Made by a program: the position numbers and the translations under genes | Shown: positions 20,756 through 31,556 of the stretch, piece by piece | Numbering within the stretch: position 1 is the first letter of the stretch | How the letters are laid out: the number at the start of each line of letters is the position of its first letter | The notes under the pieces: generated by a model | What the model saw: only the letters and a program-made list of their open reading frames with translations | The model's database searches: none | Told to the model about the DNA's origin: nothing | Assembly: GCA_013054445.1 (NCBI GenBank) | Contig: JAAMPI010000565.1 | Span: 1-32,084, forward strand | DNA length: 32,084 bases | Direction: 5' to 3' | DNA from: Cudoniella acicularis | Lineage: Eukaryota; Ascomycota; Leotiomycetes; Helotiales; Helotiaceae

Positions 20756-20880
20756 ATAGAAAATGATGCGTTACTGGTAGCATGAGATAGGTTGGTAAAC
20801 CTTAATGCGTAAAAATTCAGACGCTATGCAAAATAAACGAATATGCCTCTTCTATTCAAAGGGGCTCAATGATGCTTTCG

Positions 20881-23847
20881 TCATGAAAAATCGTCGTCGC
20901 CATTTCCACCTCCTCGACCTTCTCCATCAATTATGTCCACTCGTAATACCAACTCTTTCGTTTCTCGAGCAATCTCGAACGCAATTGGTGGTAGTGACTG
21001 GTTCCATTGCTTCCATGCTCGTTCTCCTTCCTCGTCATCTCTGCCTTCACTAGCAATGGCTCGGCCCTGTCCACCAGCTGCTAGCAAGCGTTGCCTGCAG
21101 TTTGACAACTTCTTGAGAATTGGCTCGCCCTGAGTTCTCAACAACCCGTTTCCTGTTGATGACATTGCGGTTTCTGTAGAGGAGACGACTGTGCCAACGT
21201 TATCGGCAATGGCCGTAATCTGGTCTGAAATGGCGCTTATTCCCGCCTCTGAACGAATCGAGGAGACAAGCGATTGAATGTTCTGAACCAATAAGGCGGT
21301 TTGGTCCTCCAAGTAAATCTAATTTTGTTAGCCTATAACCTCTGTTAGAGAGTTTGATATATTACCTTCAGGCCTTCGACATCACTCTCTTGGGTTCTGA
21401 TGCCGAAACCCACTCCCATAGGTACGGGAGGAAGAATCTTGTTGTTTCCATTTATGAACCCATTGCCAAGCGGGGTTCCTCGAGAGCTCCTGGGCCGTAC
21501 ACTTGTGGACTCACGAGGAGAGTTGATGGGGCTGTACATAGACGATTCTGCACTCATTCGACCATTCCGAAGACCTTGGAATGGGGGAGGATTGTTTTCT
21601 CGAAGACCTTGGAATACAGGAGAGGGATCTTGTCTCGGCTCGCGCACTGGGAAGAACCCTGTTGCGTCAACCGGTTCCAAATTCCCATCATCGTCATCTT
21701 CGAGTTCTCCTGCAGGTGTAGGGCGGATCTTGACAGTCCTGACAAGCTCAACGACGGTAGCGGTAAGATGTGAAGCTGCTGCATCAAGCAATGAAACAGG
21801 CGAAAGGCCGTTTGCCGTTGCAAAGTTTTTCGATGCGGTGATCAAGTTGTTTGCGGTTGCCGATACTCTCGACTTGAGTTTAGATTGGAGTTGAGCTAAG
21901 TCACCGCTGCTTGGTGGAGACTCGTCAATATCCTGAGTTATGCTTCGAACATTTACAACCACGGTTTTCATGAAGTCGATGACTCTTGCTGGATCATCCG
22001 TGCGGGCAATTTGTAGAAGTTCGTCGATAGAAATCTGAAATTTGGTGACATGGACATCTTTAACAAGGCCGTTGGCTTCGGTAAATCCACTATCTTTTGT
22101 GTACTTGGCAACGTTTTGCTGGATGCTTAGACCAATCGATGAAGCGCGTAAGCTCCGTAACTGCGTTTTTGTCCTGGCATATCGATTTCTCCAGTCCTTA
22201 ACCTCCTCTTCAAGTCGGTTGACGGTATTTGACAGCTGCTCCTCCCTATCGTATGAAGCCCCGGTTCGTTCTGAAAGCATTCGCATTTCTCTCAAAAACT
22301 CTTGGGCTTCCCTCCGGACCTCATCCGTAACCCGCTGTTGTTCCATAAGCTCCCCTCTTAGGTCCTCATTTTCACGCTGAAGTTCTTCGTTTCCGCCGAA
22401 TCCTCTGCCCCCCCCCACCTGATGTTCGGAGCTCTTCCAATTCTGCTCGTAATTCTCTCTCGGTATTGACTTGATCGGCACGGACACGCTCTAATTCAGA
22501 TTGAAGTGAGTCGTTCAGATTTTGTGCATCTACAAGCTTGTTCTCCAGATTCAGCCTGAGGTCAGACCACTCTTTCTTCTCAATATTTATTGCCGTCGCT
22601 CGAGTCCTCTCGTCACTTAAAACATTGTTCAGTTCGTCATCCTTTTGCTTAAGATTATCCTCCATAGCATCCAGCTTTTTCTCGCAACTCTGCAACCTGA
22701 GATTGGTAGTCGTCGATAAGTTTTTTATCAGTCTACAGGTTAAATTAGTGGTTGTTCGAAAAATAAAGAATGAGCTTACTTCGGATGACCCAGAGATTTT
22801 CTTACTCTCCCTACTTCGGGCTGCAGCTTCAAGTCCGAATGCATCACCATCGTCATCATCATTATCCTCCCCACCAGTCTCATCGTCTTCTACCATGGTG
22901 CTTTTATTTGGAACTATTGTATTACTTTGAAATGTTTTTGGTGTAGGTCGGCCGTAATCATTAGGGGGTATGCTGGGTGACGGTGGAATACCAAGTCCTC
23001 CATTCATTTGAGGCCGAGGTCCATTTCGCGACTCGCTTCTCATTGAATATGCAGCTACAGAGCTGGCATCTGACGGCCTTCGCATTCGAGGAGGTCCGTT
23101 TACAGGAGTTCCATTCCGACTGGGCGGACCTCGCTGTGATGCAGGACTTCCCATCCGACTTATATCTCCAGCAGCGAACCGAGGGAATCTCCTTTCCAGC
23201 TCATAAAACACATCTGTTGCCAAGTCGCGGAATCGGGGGGGTGGTAATGTGGAAAGCTTTTGTCTGGCTTGGTTTCTCTTCGGGTGGAAGGAGTCTTTGG
23301 GTAGGAGATATGGCGGTGGGCCTCCTTCAGGAGGAGGTCCATTTGGACCATTTGGATTCCTTCTCGAGCTTTGCTGTCTCCGTAGAAGCTCATCAAATAC
23401 ATCTGTGCTCAGCTCTTGAAATTGGACGGGAGATAATCGTAGCAGCTTGTCCCGCGCCCTGTTTGGGCGAGGGTTGCCCTTCTCGTCCCGCAAGGATGCC
23501 GCCAAATATCTCTTGAGCGCTACATAGTGTTCGGATAGTGAAGCCTCAAATTGTGCGTCCTTTGCACTTCTGCCACTATCGCTCTGCGCATACAACCCTG
23601 TGCCTACACTCGATCGCGCGATTGAACTCGGAGGTGACGGACCGCCTGGACTATCTCCAGATCCTCGAGGAGGGAATCCTCCATTCATGGTGCTACCGTT
23701 AGAGCCACTCGAGATCGGCGGTGAAGCGAGTTGTCCGCGATTATTCGTAGCCGGAGAGTAAGGTGAGTCGCTTTGGTATTTCGATATCCCAGACCATTCG
23801 CTGTCTCCTACAGAGACAGGTGACAATGGGCCATTGCGACCATTCAT
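20881..23847 (-). CDS. SPA2: Polarisome scaffold SPA2 (frame broken at two homopolymers)
   Basis: The polarity scaffold at hyphal tips that binds MAP-kinase kinases and Rab GAPs through its N-terminal repeats. Exons are 23847-22780, 22732-21366 and 21318-20881; both introns are 47 nt. About 956 aa result if two single-base frame breaks are allowed for. Two Spa2-homology (GIT_SHD) repeats lie at about 129-157 (ARDKLLRLSPVQFQELSTDV) and 191-220 (ARQKLSTLPPPRFRDLATDV). Then come a Pro/Ser-rich linker, an acidic patch, a long coiled coil spanning exon 2, and a C-terminal conserved helical domain (LEDQTALLVQNIQSLV onward). The coiled coil changes phase at an A5 run (plus strand 22676-22680) and a G9 run (22408-22416). 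Removing one base from each would leave exon 2 phase-consistent at both junctions. An alternative acceptor around 22690 would avoid the first break by dropping about 15 residues. Either assembly errors or a damaged allele explain this. Confidence 0.88.
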
Positions 23848-25318
23848 TGTATATGCCTTTGAGAAATGTGGCTGAATCCGGCGACCAAGAGGAGAGGTCC
23901 TTATACAATCCTCTGTTTATTGATTGGGATCGTAACCTCAACACATCTGCGAGCGGCGGCGAGAAAATTGTACGTTTTCCTGCAACGAAGTGAAGTCGCT
24001 GAAACGTCGAAGGCGTGCAGGGTTGTCAAAGCGAGGGTTCGCCTCAACGTCGTCGGAGATGATGGGTAGGAGGAGTTGAGGTTGGTAAGGACCGTGGGAC
24101 TGTGATGCTGCACAGTCAACAATGAATTCGGCCGGCGGACGATTGATTAAAAGATTAGAATGGGAAAGAGAAAGGAGCAGCAGGCGGTGGCGATCGTGGG
24201 CCGGCGACGTCTAGGTCCAAGTAGTCCGTATGTGATTGACTCGGAAGCCCCCCTTGAGGCGTTGACGGGATTTTTGGCAGCGCAAGAGCGCGTAAATTAG
24301 CAGCCCGTTGGCAGCCGAGAATCGATAAGCTGCGGATTATTAGAGTTTCGAGTTCCTAGACTTGGGGAAGCGGCGCCAGAGTGAGACCCAGCCAAACGCA
24401 TTCAACGCAAAGGGGGAAGAGATGCAGTCATAAGGTACGAAGTAGTCGCAGAGGAGGTCGCAGAGGAAGTCGCAAGGTGGTTAAGGAAACACAGCAAAGG
24501 ATGAAAGCCAGAGCAAACGAGGACTATTATTACAATTATTTGTGCAGAGCACGCACGCCGACGGAGCTGCGCTGCGAGGAGACACAAAATTTCGCCCAGT
24601 TTCTGCTATCCCCAAGGTTCATGACCCTGGGTACGCCAGCGTTCAGGGGCAGCAGAAATTTAGTATTCGGCCTGGAAGAAGAAAAGACAGGGGCCTTGAT
24701 TGGCCCGCCACTTACAAGCATTAAAGTCATCTCGACGCAGAGCAAGCCCAAGATTTCAGTCCAGCGCGATGACGAGCTGTCCCGAGACACGTCCACTCGT
24801 TTGGGTGATCACACAGTCAACACCTTGAACACCACATTTGTTCTGGAGATCTCTGCGTTAGCATGTCCATGCGTCTTTTGCTGCTGTACTCCAGACATAT
24901 GCACTTTAGTTTGGGAAAGCTTGTTGCTTGCTGAGTGTCTTCTGGAACCTTCAGCGGCCACTTGGGCTCCCCTGAATCCAATCTCCCGGGATTTGGCTTC
25001 ACCCGCGTGGCAATAATCTGGCGGAGTTTGAGGACAATGGACCTGACCACAGCCCTATGTAACAGACGTCTCCGCATTTGTATGAGATATTGTGTGCCTC
25101 ATCGGTCCCCGAAAAGCAATGCAATGCATGGTTATTGTTGATATTTATTCATTATCCACCGGCCTCATGACCTCCAGAACTAGTTGCATGATAAAAATCA
25201 TGAGTGACCACGTCAGGACTCCTGCTGCTCGCGATGGAGCTGTTCCCACCTCCGAAAACGCCTGAAATGGGTATCCCAAACCAAACACCTATCCGTAATA
25301 CAAGCAGATATGCAATTC
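23848..25318. other. SPA2 promoter and SSU72 3' region, no supported gene
   Basis: The region holds the presumed SPA2 leader and promoter on its left and the SSU72 3' end on its right. The longest open frame (24381-25016 plus) begins with GTG and shows no family. A short tandem repeat sits at 24444-24476. Confidence 0.5.
24444..24476. repeat. 12-bp tandem repeat, about three copies
   Basis: Units of AGTCGCAGAGGA and GGTCGCAGAGGA followed by a partial third copy. It lies in the region upstream of SPA2. Confidence 0.75.
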
Positions 25319-26143
25319 TCAAAACCAAGCCAATGTCCACACTGCTGGCAGATTTGGCCATCTCTCTTGCCATTCTCCGATAATTTCGGGTACCCGCTCA
25401 TCGAAGCTGGACCTCCCAGCAGCATTTCCGCTGTCAAACGCAGTTGGGTTCAGCTCTCTCTCCTCTGCAGCAGCTTTGTTCAGTGAGTCTGCCAGGTCCA
25501 GAATGCCTCTTCCGCCGACTAAAGCCTCCTCATGATTGTCCTTAATGTCAACATTGATGACATGCACGGGTCGATTCAACGGCGAGCCTCTGCTTAGCAA
25601 GTCATCTATAACAGCGTCCCAACATCTTTCTTCGCAGGTTATCACAACATCCACAACGCCGCCCTCTATGCCTTCACTGCCTCGGTCTGTGGTATGCTCT
25701 AATCTTGGCACACCGATCCGCCAGTCCTGCCATCTTTCCGGCCCCCATTTGACGTCTCTGTTTCTCCCAAGCATATTCAATATCCCATTTGCGCGATATA
25801 ACCGTGGATCCTTGGCCTCGAGCTCTTTGTACATACTATCGTAGGATGTTTTGTTGAATTGATAAACATTTGGTTGGGTGATGGAAGGGCCAGGAAGACG
25901 CACAAGAGAACCAGTACCAAAAGAGATGACAGGGTAATGAGCTGCAGCTAGTCGAAGATGTGACTCCATCGATCTGATATGAACATGTCAGTCCAGCCAT
26001 ATGGCAATATAGGTAAAATGGTGAGCATACCTGTTGTTGTTGCTCGCGCACACCGTGCAAAATTTGAGCTTGAATCCACCTGGATCTACTCGCTCACCAT
26101 TTTGTGCGACCCCGTTCGCCCCTTCTGATTGTACTTGAGCCAT
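25319..26143 (-). CDS. SSU72: RNA polymerase II CTD phosphatase SSU72
   Basis: A nuclear phosphatase that removes phosphate from Ser5 (and Ser7) of the RNA polymerase II CTD and works with the cleavage/polyadenylation complex. Exons are 26143-26031 and 25973-25319, intron 57 nt (GTATGC donor, ATATCAG acceptor), product 255 aa. The catalytic loop CASNNNR has the CX5R form with C32 and R38; the Arg codon is split by the intron (AG in exon 1, A in exon 2). SMESH follows. Further family features are VISFGTGS, the [19 protein letters not shown] strand and helix, and [15 protein letters not shown] carrying the general-acid aspartate loop. The C-terminal segment [20 protein letters not shown] is the usual fungal ending. 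A 22-residue low-complexity tail precedes the core. Recognition is secure. Confidence 0.96.
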
Positions 26144-27883
26144 GCTGATGTGCTAAACCGGAGAAGTTTGTATGGAAGTAATGTGGTGGTTTCGGGAAGA
26201 GAGCTTCCACGCCCTTTGGTTCAGCACCCAAGCATCAGTGAAAAGAGTCCAGGCACCTTGTCAATTTGGCTGTGATTCTCTCGATTAGCTTCTACCTGGT
26301 AATAAGGTGCAGTGAGTTTAGAGAATAGTATGAGTGGGATCAGAAAGTAAGTTGCGTAAATAAGATTTTGTCATCATTTGGAATAAGACAGCTCCAATAA
26401 AAAGTATTCATCATTTCGGGGAGACGAGAAGTTTAGGAAGAGGCTGTTATACACGTACCTTATCTCAAGTATTATTTTTCATTATGTTCGTGAAGCTGTC
26501 GTTGTAAAAGATCAGAGGTCAGGTTGATGGTCGATTCGGAAAATCCTGCCAATCGAGCTCCGGGAGCGGTTGTGCGCGCTTCTCCCGAATTCGTTAACTA
26601 CGGGTGCCGTAAATGACATTTCGGTCATTTTAGACATCTTGCTGCTTCCGAGCCTCAAGTACTATTGTGGGCGAGAAATGCAGCGGAAGAAACATAGTTA
26701 GTAAGTTAGGCATCAAGCAGGAATTTTTCTGGTCCTAAGAGTTCTCTCCTTCCCTCTTTTATTATGCGTTTATAAAGGATGATGATACATTAACCTTATT
26801 TTCCCCCCAATTTCTTTATTTCATAGAGACGATGCCTAGGTAACTCCTCAGAGTCTCCTCCCCCTTTCATCATACGTGCGCGATGAGATCGATGAAGTCT
26901 TGTCCCTCTCAAAGCAGATTTACGTCTTTTGCTTGTCTTACCAGAAGCTTTTATGCGAACTTTGCATCTAGGGGTGCCGCCATGCAGATTCCGGCATTTA
27001 TGCTTCAGACTAAACTCTACTCCATCAAATATGCAAATCTTAATTTCTTTAGCGGGAATGAATGGGTGACCCTCGTGTTCATCTAATTTCAGATCTAATA
27101 AAATGCAGTACAGAATCTGTAACTTTTGTGGGTCATAGCACAAGCTTGGATCTCCGCTGAAGAAGGTTCAAGTGACGAGTTTTTGTTATTAGACCCAGTA
27201 AAGCTGCTCAGTACGTCAGCTCAATTTTGATTCAACCCTAGGCCATAAAATGTGGCTCGGCCACCAATCTATTAGACACTCTAGAAATGAGGAGGCCATT
27301 CGGAACATTTTCGAGCCCATCATCTCACCTGACACCTGCTGACACAACGCCTAACACTCCCGCTGGCTGAAATGTACTTTCCTCTTGGCAGTGTCTTAGC
27401 CTTGGGCTGCTTGGACCAGGCAGCGAAGCAGGAACTTGCTCTAACAGACGAAAAAGGGCACGAAGCAGTTTGGCGGTAATTCGTGGCATTGCTCACCAAA
27501 ACCCAGCAAGAGATTGCGGATGTTGACGGGATGTTGACGGGATGGTCAAATATTTGCGCAATATCAACAGCGGGACTGCTTCTCCTGACCAGCCGTAGCC
27601 AGAGAGCCGGGACAAAAGAACAGCGCATGCTCAGCGAAGAAGCGGGCGCTGATTGGACAGATTCCACTCTGAAACCGAACTAAAGCTGCAAATAAGGGGC
27701 AGACCACACTATTTGCCAGCCAAAAATAGAAAGCCAAAAAAACGCCCTTGCAATCGCCATGCGCTTGTCCTTCAGCGTCCGCCAGCGCGGCGCCCTTCCT
27801 CAGCGCTTTCTAGAATTATAACACCTTGCTTGGGTGCCTGGTACGAAGTACTCCGTAGGTATCTCAGCAACGGAGGATCACTC

Positions 27884-27910
27884 GCACTTGCACTTGCACT
27901 TGCATTTGCA
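27884..27910. repeat. Hexamer repeat GCACTT/GCATTT
   Basis: Four tandem 6-bp units, the last with one change, followed by GCA. Confidence 0.85.
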
Positions 27911-28105
27911 GTCAACATCCAGCGGTTCCAATTCCAAGGTTCCTTTCGCAGTGTACTGTGCTGTCACGTGCAATCCAATCAACAAACAGCTGCGCCGACG
28001 ACATCGCATCCATTCGGCGCTCTTTCGCACACGCCTGCGGGGTCCGCCCTGGTCAACATCAAAGACTTTGAGGCGCTTGGAGTCTCGGCGCTCCTCCAGT
28101 CGCAC

Positions 28106-28150
28106 ACCAGCGCCAGCACCATCGCCAGCATCACCACCAGCACCAGCGAG
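28106..28150. repeat. Imperfect CAGCACCA-type repeat
   Basis: A run of CAGC, CACCAG and CATCGCCAGC words with trinucleotide periodicity, in the non-coding region ahead of the NBP2-like gene. Confidence 0.55.
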
Positions 28151-28626
28151 CCCGCGAGCACCGCAAACGAGGACCCCTCTCGGTCTCTGCCATCTTGACT
28201 AGCTGGTTGGCGCCTCCGATCCGAGCGCGAGTCCCTCACAGAGCGCAGAACCCTCTCGTCGGCAGATTACTGCTCAATCTTCCTCTGTTGAGAGCGCATT
28301 GGCGTGTACTATTGGGCGACAACAGGCGGCGGGGTTGGCGCTACAGAAGCCTTCAAAGATCAGATCTTTTGGTCCCGGAGCCTGAGCCTGTCTTGTCGAA
28401 AACAAGAAGCATCGACCCTGTGCAAAGGATCGTCTGCCGCATCAATCTTTGGTCCCACAATCTACCTCGAATTCGTCTCGACTGCGCGTCTGTCGCGCCA
28501 ATATTGCCTGTCCATCTGCCAGCCAGGCAAACATTCCTTACTCAGACCAACAAATACCTATATTTGCTGCCAGCGGCTGCACCAAACTGTTGCTGACGAG
28601 CTGGGGCGCGTAAGAGGGCGTTGCGC

Positions 28627-28655
28627 GAGCAGATATTGATCATCAATATTTGCTC
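28627..28655. repeat. Near-perfect inverted repeat before the NBP2-like start
   Basis: Arms GAGCAGATATTGAT and ATCAATATTTGCTC around a single central base; 13 of 14 positions pair, and the mismatch would be a G-U pair in RNA. A weaker continuation extends pairing to about 28618-28664. It lies 131 nt before the ATG, so it may be in the mRNA leader. Confidence 0.8.
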
Positions 28656-28786
28656 TTGCGCCGCGTGAGGTGTCCTACTGGTGAAATTCGAGGCTTGCTG
28701 GCCAAGCTGTCACTAGCTTTGGCATCATTATCAGTCAAACACACGGCGGCTTTTGGAGGAAAGACTGTCTGACCAACTTCTCCGAG

Positions 28787-30481
28787 ATGGCAGCTGTCAT
28801 GTCTCCTACGTTGGATACAACCATTTCGCCAGCAACCTCTCCATCACCCATTTCATCACCATCCTCGAATCCGAACCATCCGCCTCTACCACCTTTGATA
28901 ACTTCACCTGCTACACGCCGCTCAACATTACAACGGCCTAATTCACATGCCTCTAAAAATAGACTATCACAATACTCAACTTATTCGGGCCCCTCTCGAT
29001 CGCGACCTCCCTCTCACATATTCCCAGTCTTCCACTCCAGCTTAACCTACACACTTGTTCGGGATTTTGCATACCCTCAATTACATCCAATGCATTATGG
29101 GCCTCCCCCGGAGCCTTCTCAACCACCCTCCGGCCTTTCAACACCTGCTAGCGAGTCGCACAAAAGGTTGTCAGATCCACCTACCTCTTGGGATAGCAGA
29201 GGCGGTTGGGGACCTGGCCCATGGGGCGGAGACGGCCTCATGAAGGGAGAACAGCTCGCGCCAATACACTTTGGCGATGGACCCCCCTGGAGTGAGGACG
29301 AGGATCTGCAAAGCCCTGTCGTTGTCAGCTCTCGCCATAGAAAACATAAATCGTCAGCAGGGGGATTTGGAAGCGGAAACGGACGTGGAAGAGGGCGTAG
29401 TCGGGAGGACAGAGAGCGTACCTCTAGTATGCTTAGCCAAGAGCATTACGATCATGATCGAGGGTATTTTGTGGGAACAGTTGGTGATGGCAGTGAGAGA
29501 TACTATGTAAATCAAGGAGATGAAGCTGACGGGCCAGGAGGAGAGATTGTGACGTACCCTCCCGAACAAGCTCGACGCTCTACATTGGCACCCTACAATG
29601 TACCAGGACAAAGGGATTCTCATTTTGCAGGCACACTTCCAAGCAGATCATATACCGATGAAACAGGTCAAGATTACCGTTCGGAATCAGATGCATCAAG
29701 CTCAGCTTCCTCTCCCGGCATGACAAGGCATGATGAGTCTCGATATTCACGAGATTATCAATTTACAATCGCGTCCCCCGATGAAGAAATGCATGGAAAA
29801 GCCGTTGCTCTTTTCGATTTTCAACGCGAGAACGAGAACGAATTGCCACTAGTCGAAGGACAGGTGATATGGGTATCTTACCGACATGGGCAAGGTTGGC
29901 TCGTAGCAATGGATCCCAAGACCCAAGAAAGTGGGTTGGTTCCAGAAGAGTATGTTCGCTTATTACGGGATATCCAAGGGGGTTTAAACAGCTTGACTGG
30001 ACAAGTGAATGATCAGGTGACCAGCCCTGTGGCAGCAGATTCGGGCACGCCTACTCAAGCCGAACATAATCAAGCCTTCGGTCACGCCCCAAGTTCTAGC
30101 AATGGCAATAATGGATACCAACAGCCAATTGTCTCTACATTCTCCACGTCATCAAGGGATCTCCACCCCTATCCTCAACACCTTCTTGGCACTCAAACAG
30201 GCCAAGCTCCTCCACAAGTGATTCATTATCATGGCCAAAGAGGGGGGAGCCAGGCCAATACGCCTACGTTATCTAGTTCATTGGAGGGCTCCAGGGACCG
30301 CACAAGCAGTCAAGATTCCAAAGCCAGAAAGTTTGACGACGCGGCGAATACAACCCCAATCGCGATCACCCTTCCAGACACGACGCTCGAGCCTTCGATA
30401 GCAGTCCAGCAACCCGACAGTCCAGATAGCGACATGACAGATGACTCGCTTGATGACGAGAAAGATGCTCAAAGTCCTTGA
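28787..30481 (+). CDS. NBP2-like SH3-domain adaptor
   Basis: An intronless 564-aa cytosolic adaptor. One SH3 domain lies at about 338-393: ALFDF opening (ALYDF box), an acidic RT loop with ENENEL, then VEGQVIWVSYRHGQGWLVA and GLVPEEYV. The combination SYRHGQGW plus GLVPEEYV is that of yeast Nbp2, which brings the phosphatase Ptc1 to HOG and cell-wall MAP-kinase modules. The N-terminal 330 residues are disordered and Ser/Pro-rich, but include a conserved-looking island SSLTYTLVRDFAYPQLHPMH near 85-104 followed by YGPPPEPSQPP. A small Gly/Arg patch (GNGRGRGRSRED) sits near 200. The C-terminal 170 residues are low complexity, ending in an acidic tail with DSDMTDDSLDDEKD, where several Ser/Thr could be casein-kinase sites. 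A second ATG lies four codons in. The orthology call is good for the SH3, less sure for the whole. Confidence 0.85.
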   Translation: MAAVMSPTLDTTISPATSPSPISSPSSNPNHPPLPPLITSPATRRSTLQRPNSHASKNRLSQYSTYSGPSRSRPPSHIFPVFHSSLTYTLVRDFAYPQLHPMHYGPPPEPSQPPSGLSTPASESHKRLSDPPTSWDSRGGWGPGPWGGDGLMKGEQLAPIHFGDGPPWSEDEDLQSPVVVSSRHRKHKSSAGGFGSGNGRGRGRSREDRERTSSMLSQEHYDHDRGYFVGTVGDGSERYYVNQGDEADGPGGEIVTYPPEQARRSTLAPYNVPGQRDSHFAGTLPSRSYTDETGQDYRSESDASSSASSPGMTRHDESRYSRDYQFTIASPDEEMHGKAVALFDFQRENENELPLVEGQVIWVSYRHGQGWLVAMDPKTQESGLVPEEYVRLLRDIQGGLNSLTGQVNDQVTSPVAADSGTPTQAEHNQAFGHAPSSSNGNNGYQQPIVSTFSTSSRDLHPYPQHLLGTQTGQAPPQVIHYHGQRGGSQANTPTLSSSLEGSRDRTSSQDSKARKFDDAANTTPIAITLPDTTLEPSIAVQQPDSPDSDMTDDSLDDEKDAQSP

Positions 30482-31556
30482 CCCAATTTCCAACTTATAT
30501 AATATTTATTACGCAGAGTGGTTCAGGATCTCAAGTTCCAGTAGGTAGGCTGGCTTTTGTTAGGGATATTCCATGGTCATTGGGTGTCACGCATGTTCTT
30601 GCATTTTTCAATACCCATTCATCGGCTGCATATTATTTAGGTAGACCGACGGACACGTTCGCTTCATTCTATTCTACCCTCTGATGTATTAATCATTCTT
30701 TGGGGAGGTCAGGGTCTTTCATGAGCGATTAGGGTGGTGCATATATGGTTACGATGTTTATGACGAGATTTTAGTTTTGAGTCTGGGAGGTTAAATTTTG
30801 CATAGGAAAGCCTGGATCATTCATTGTACGAGATCGAGTGATGGATGAGAATAAGATGAAAATGAGATTGGATTGGATGGGTTGTATTGATGAGATATGG
30901 AGAAGTACTCGGAAGAATATGGGAAATTGAAGAAACCCATTCAATCCGATGGAACATGTTGATAGTCATGCGCCCTTAAGCAGAAAACGTTGATATGAAG
31001 GCTATCATTAATAAAAGATGAAATAGTTGAACTGGCATACAGCCAAGGGCAAACTCTTGTGTATTTGCTATCTTCGGTACTTTTGCTGTTTAGGTGCTGC
31101 TTTGGAGCTAAGCTCCATATCCAAGGATGAAATTGTTAAGAAAAGTGCTTTCATCTTTCTTGCGAGAAATGCGGTGAGGGATTGAGGCTAAATTGGAAAC
31201 CTTCACATAATCAATTGCACAATTAGATCACTTGCTCGATGTCATTATCTACGAACGAAGGAGCCTTTTGGATTTACCCCTCTATCACGTGTTCCGGGCA
31301 GCGGGGTAATGTCGCACAAGTTGCACTCTATTTGAGGCGCATTCCTTCAACATACGGATCTAGAATTCTTGACCAGTTCATAGCTAAATCACTAGCAACT
31401 CTAATTTTACAAATCCACCTCTCGAGTTGTGTCAATTCCTCATCGATCAGTTCGTTCCCCTAAATGTGAATCTCGACCCACTCTCAAGATCAAACGACTG
31501 TCGACCTTTATCAGTTCTCTACAGCCATTATCGAAAACACATTACTCTATTCATAA
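30482..31556. other. Intergenic: NBP2-like 3' end and nicotinamidase promoter
   Basis: No gene is visible. AT-rich 3' sequence follows the NBP2-like stop. About 31400-31550 is CT-rich, as in fungal promoters or leaders, ahead of the nicotinamidase ATG. Confidence 0.5.

Larger units (their letters stand above)
26144..28786. other. Divergent intergenic region between SSU72 and NBP2-like gene
   Basis: This 2.6-kb region should contain both promoters and long leaders. I see no supported gene. Frames at 26796-27143 minus (starts TTG) and 27320-27667 minus show no family. The right part contains simple repeats (27884-27910, 28106-28150), a CACGTG E-box near 27965, and a near-palindrome at 28627-28655. 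The NBP2-side 500 nt are richer in GC than the rest. Confidence 0.5.

Noticed and set aside
21354..21894. Plus-strand frames of 139 and 164 codons
   Set aside because: They lie antisense to SPA2 exon 2 and mirror its codon bias.
24381..25016. 211-codon plus-strand frame upstream of SPA2
   Set aside because: It begins with GTG; the first ATG is 40 codons in. The product shows no family or domain, and part of it is the 12-bp tandem repeat.
26796..27143. 115-codon minus-strand basic frame with KTSKRRKSALRG
   Set aside because: It begins with TTG, has no in-frame ATG near the start, and matches no family I recognise. Best treated as chance or a remnant.
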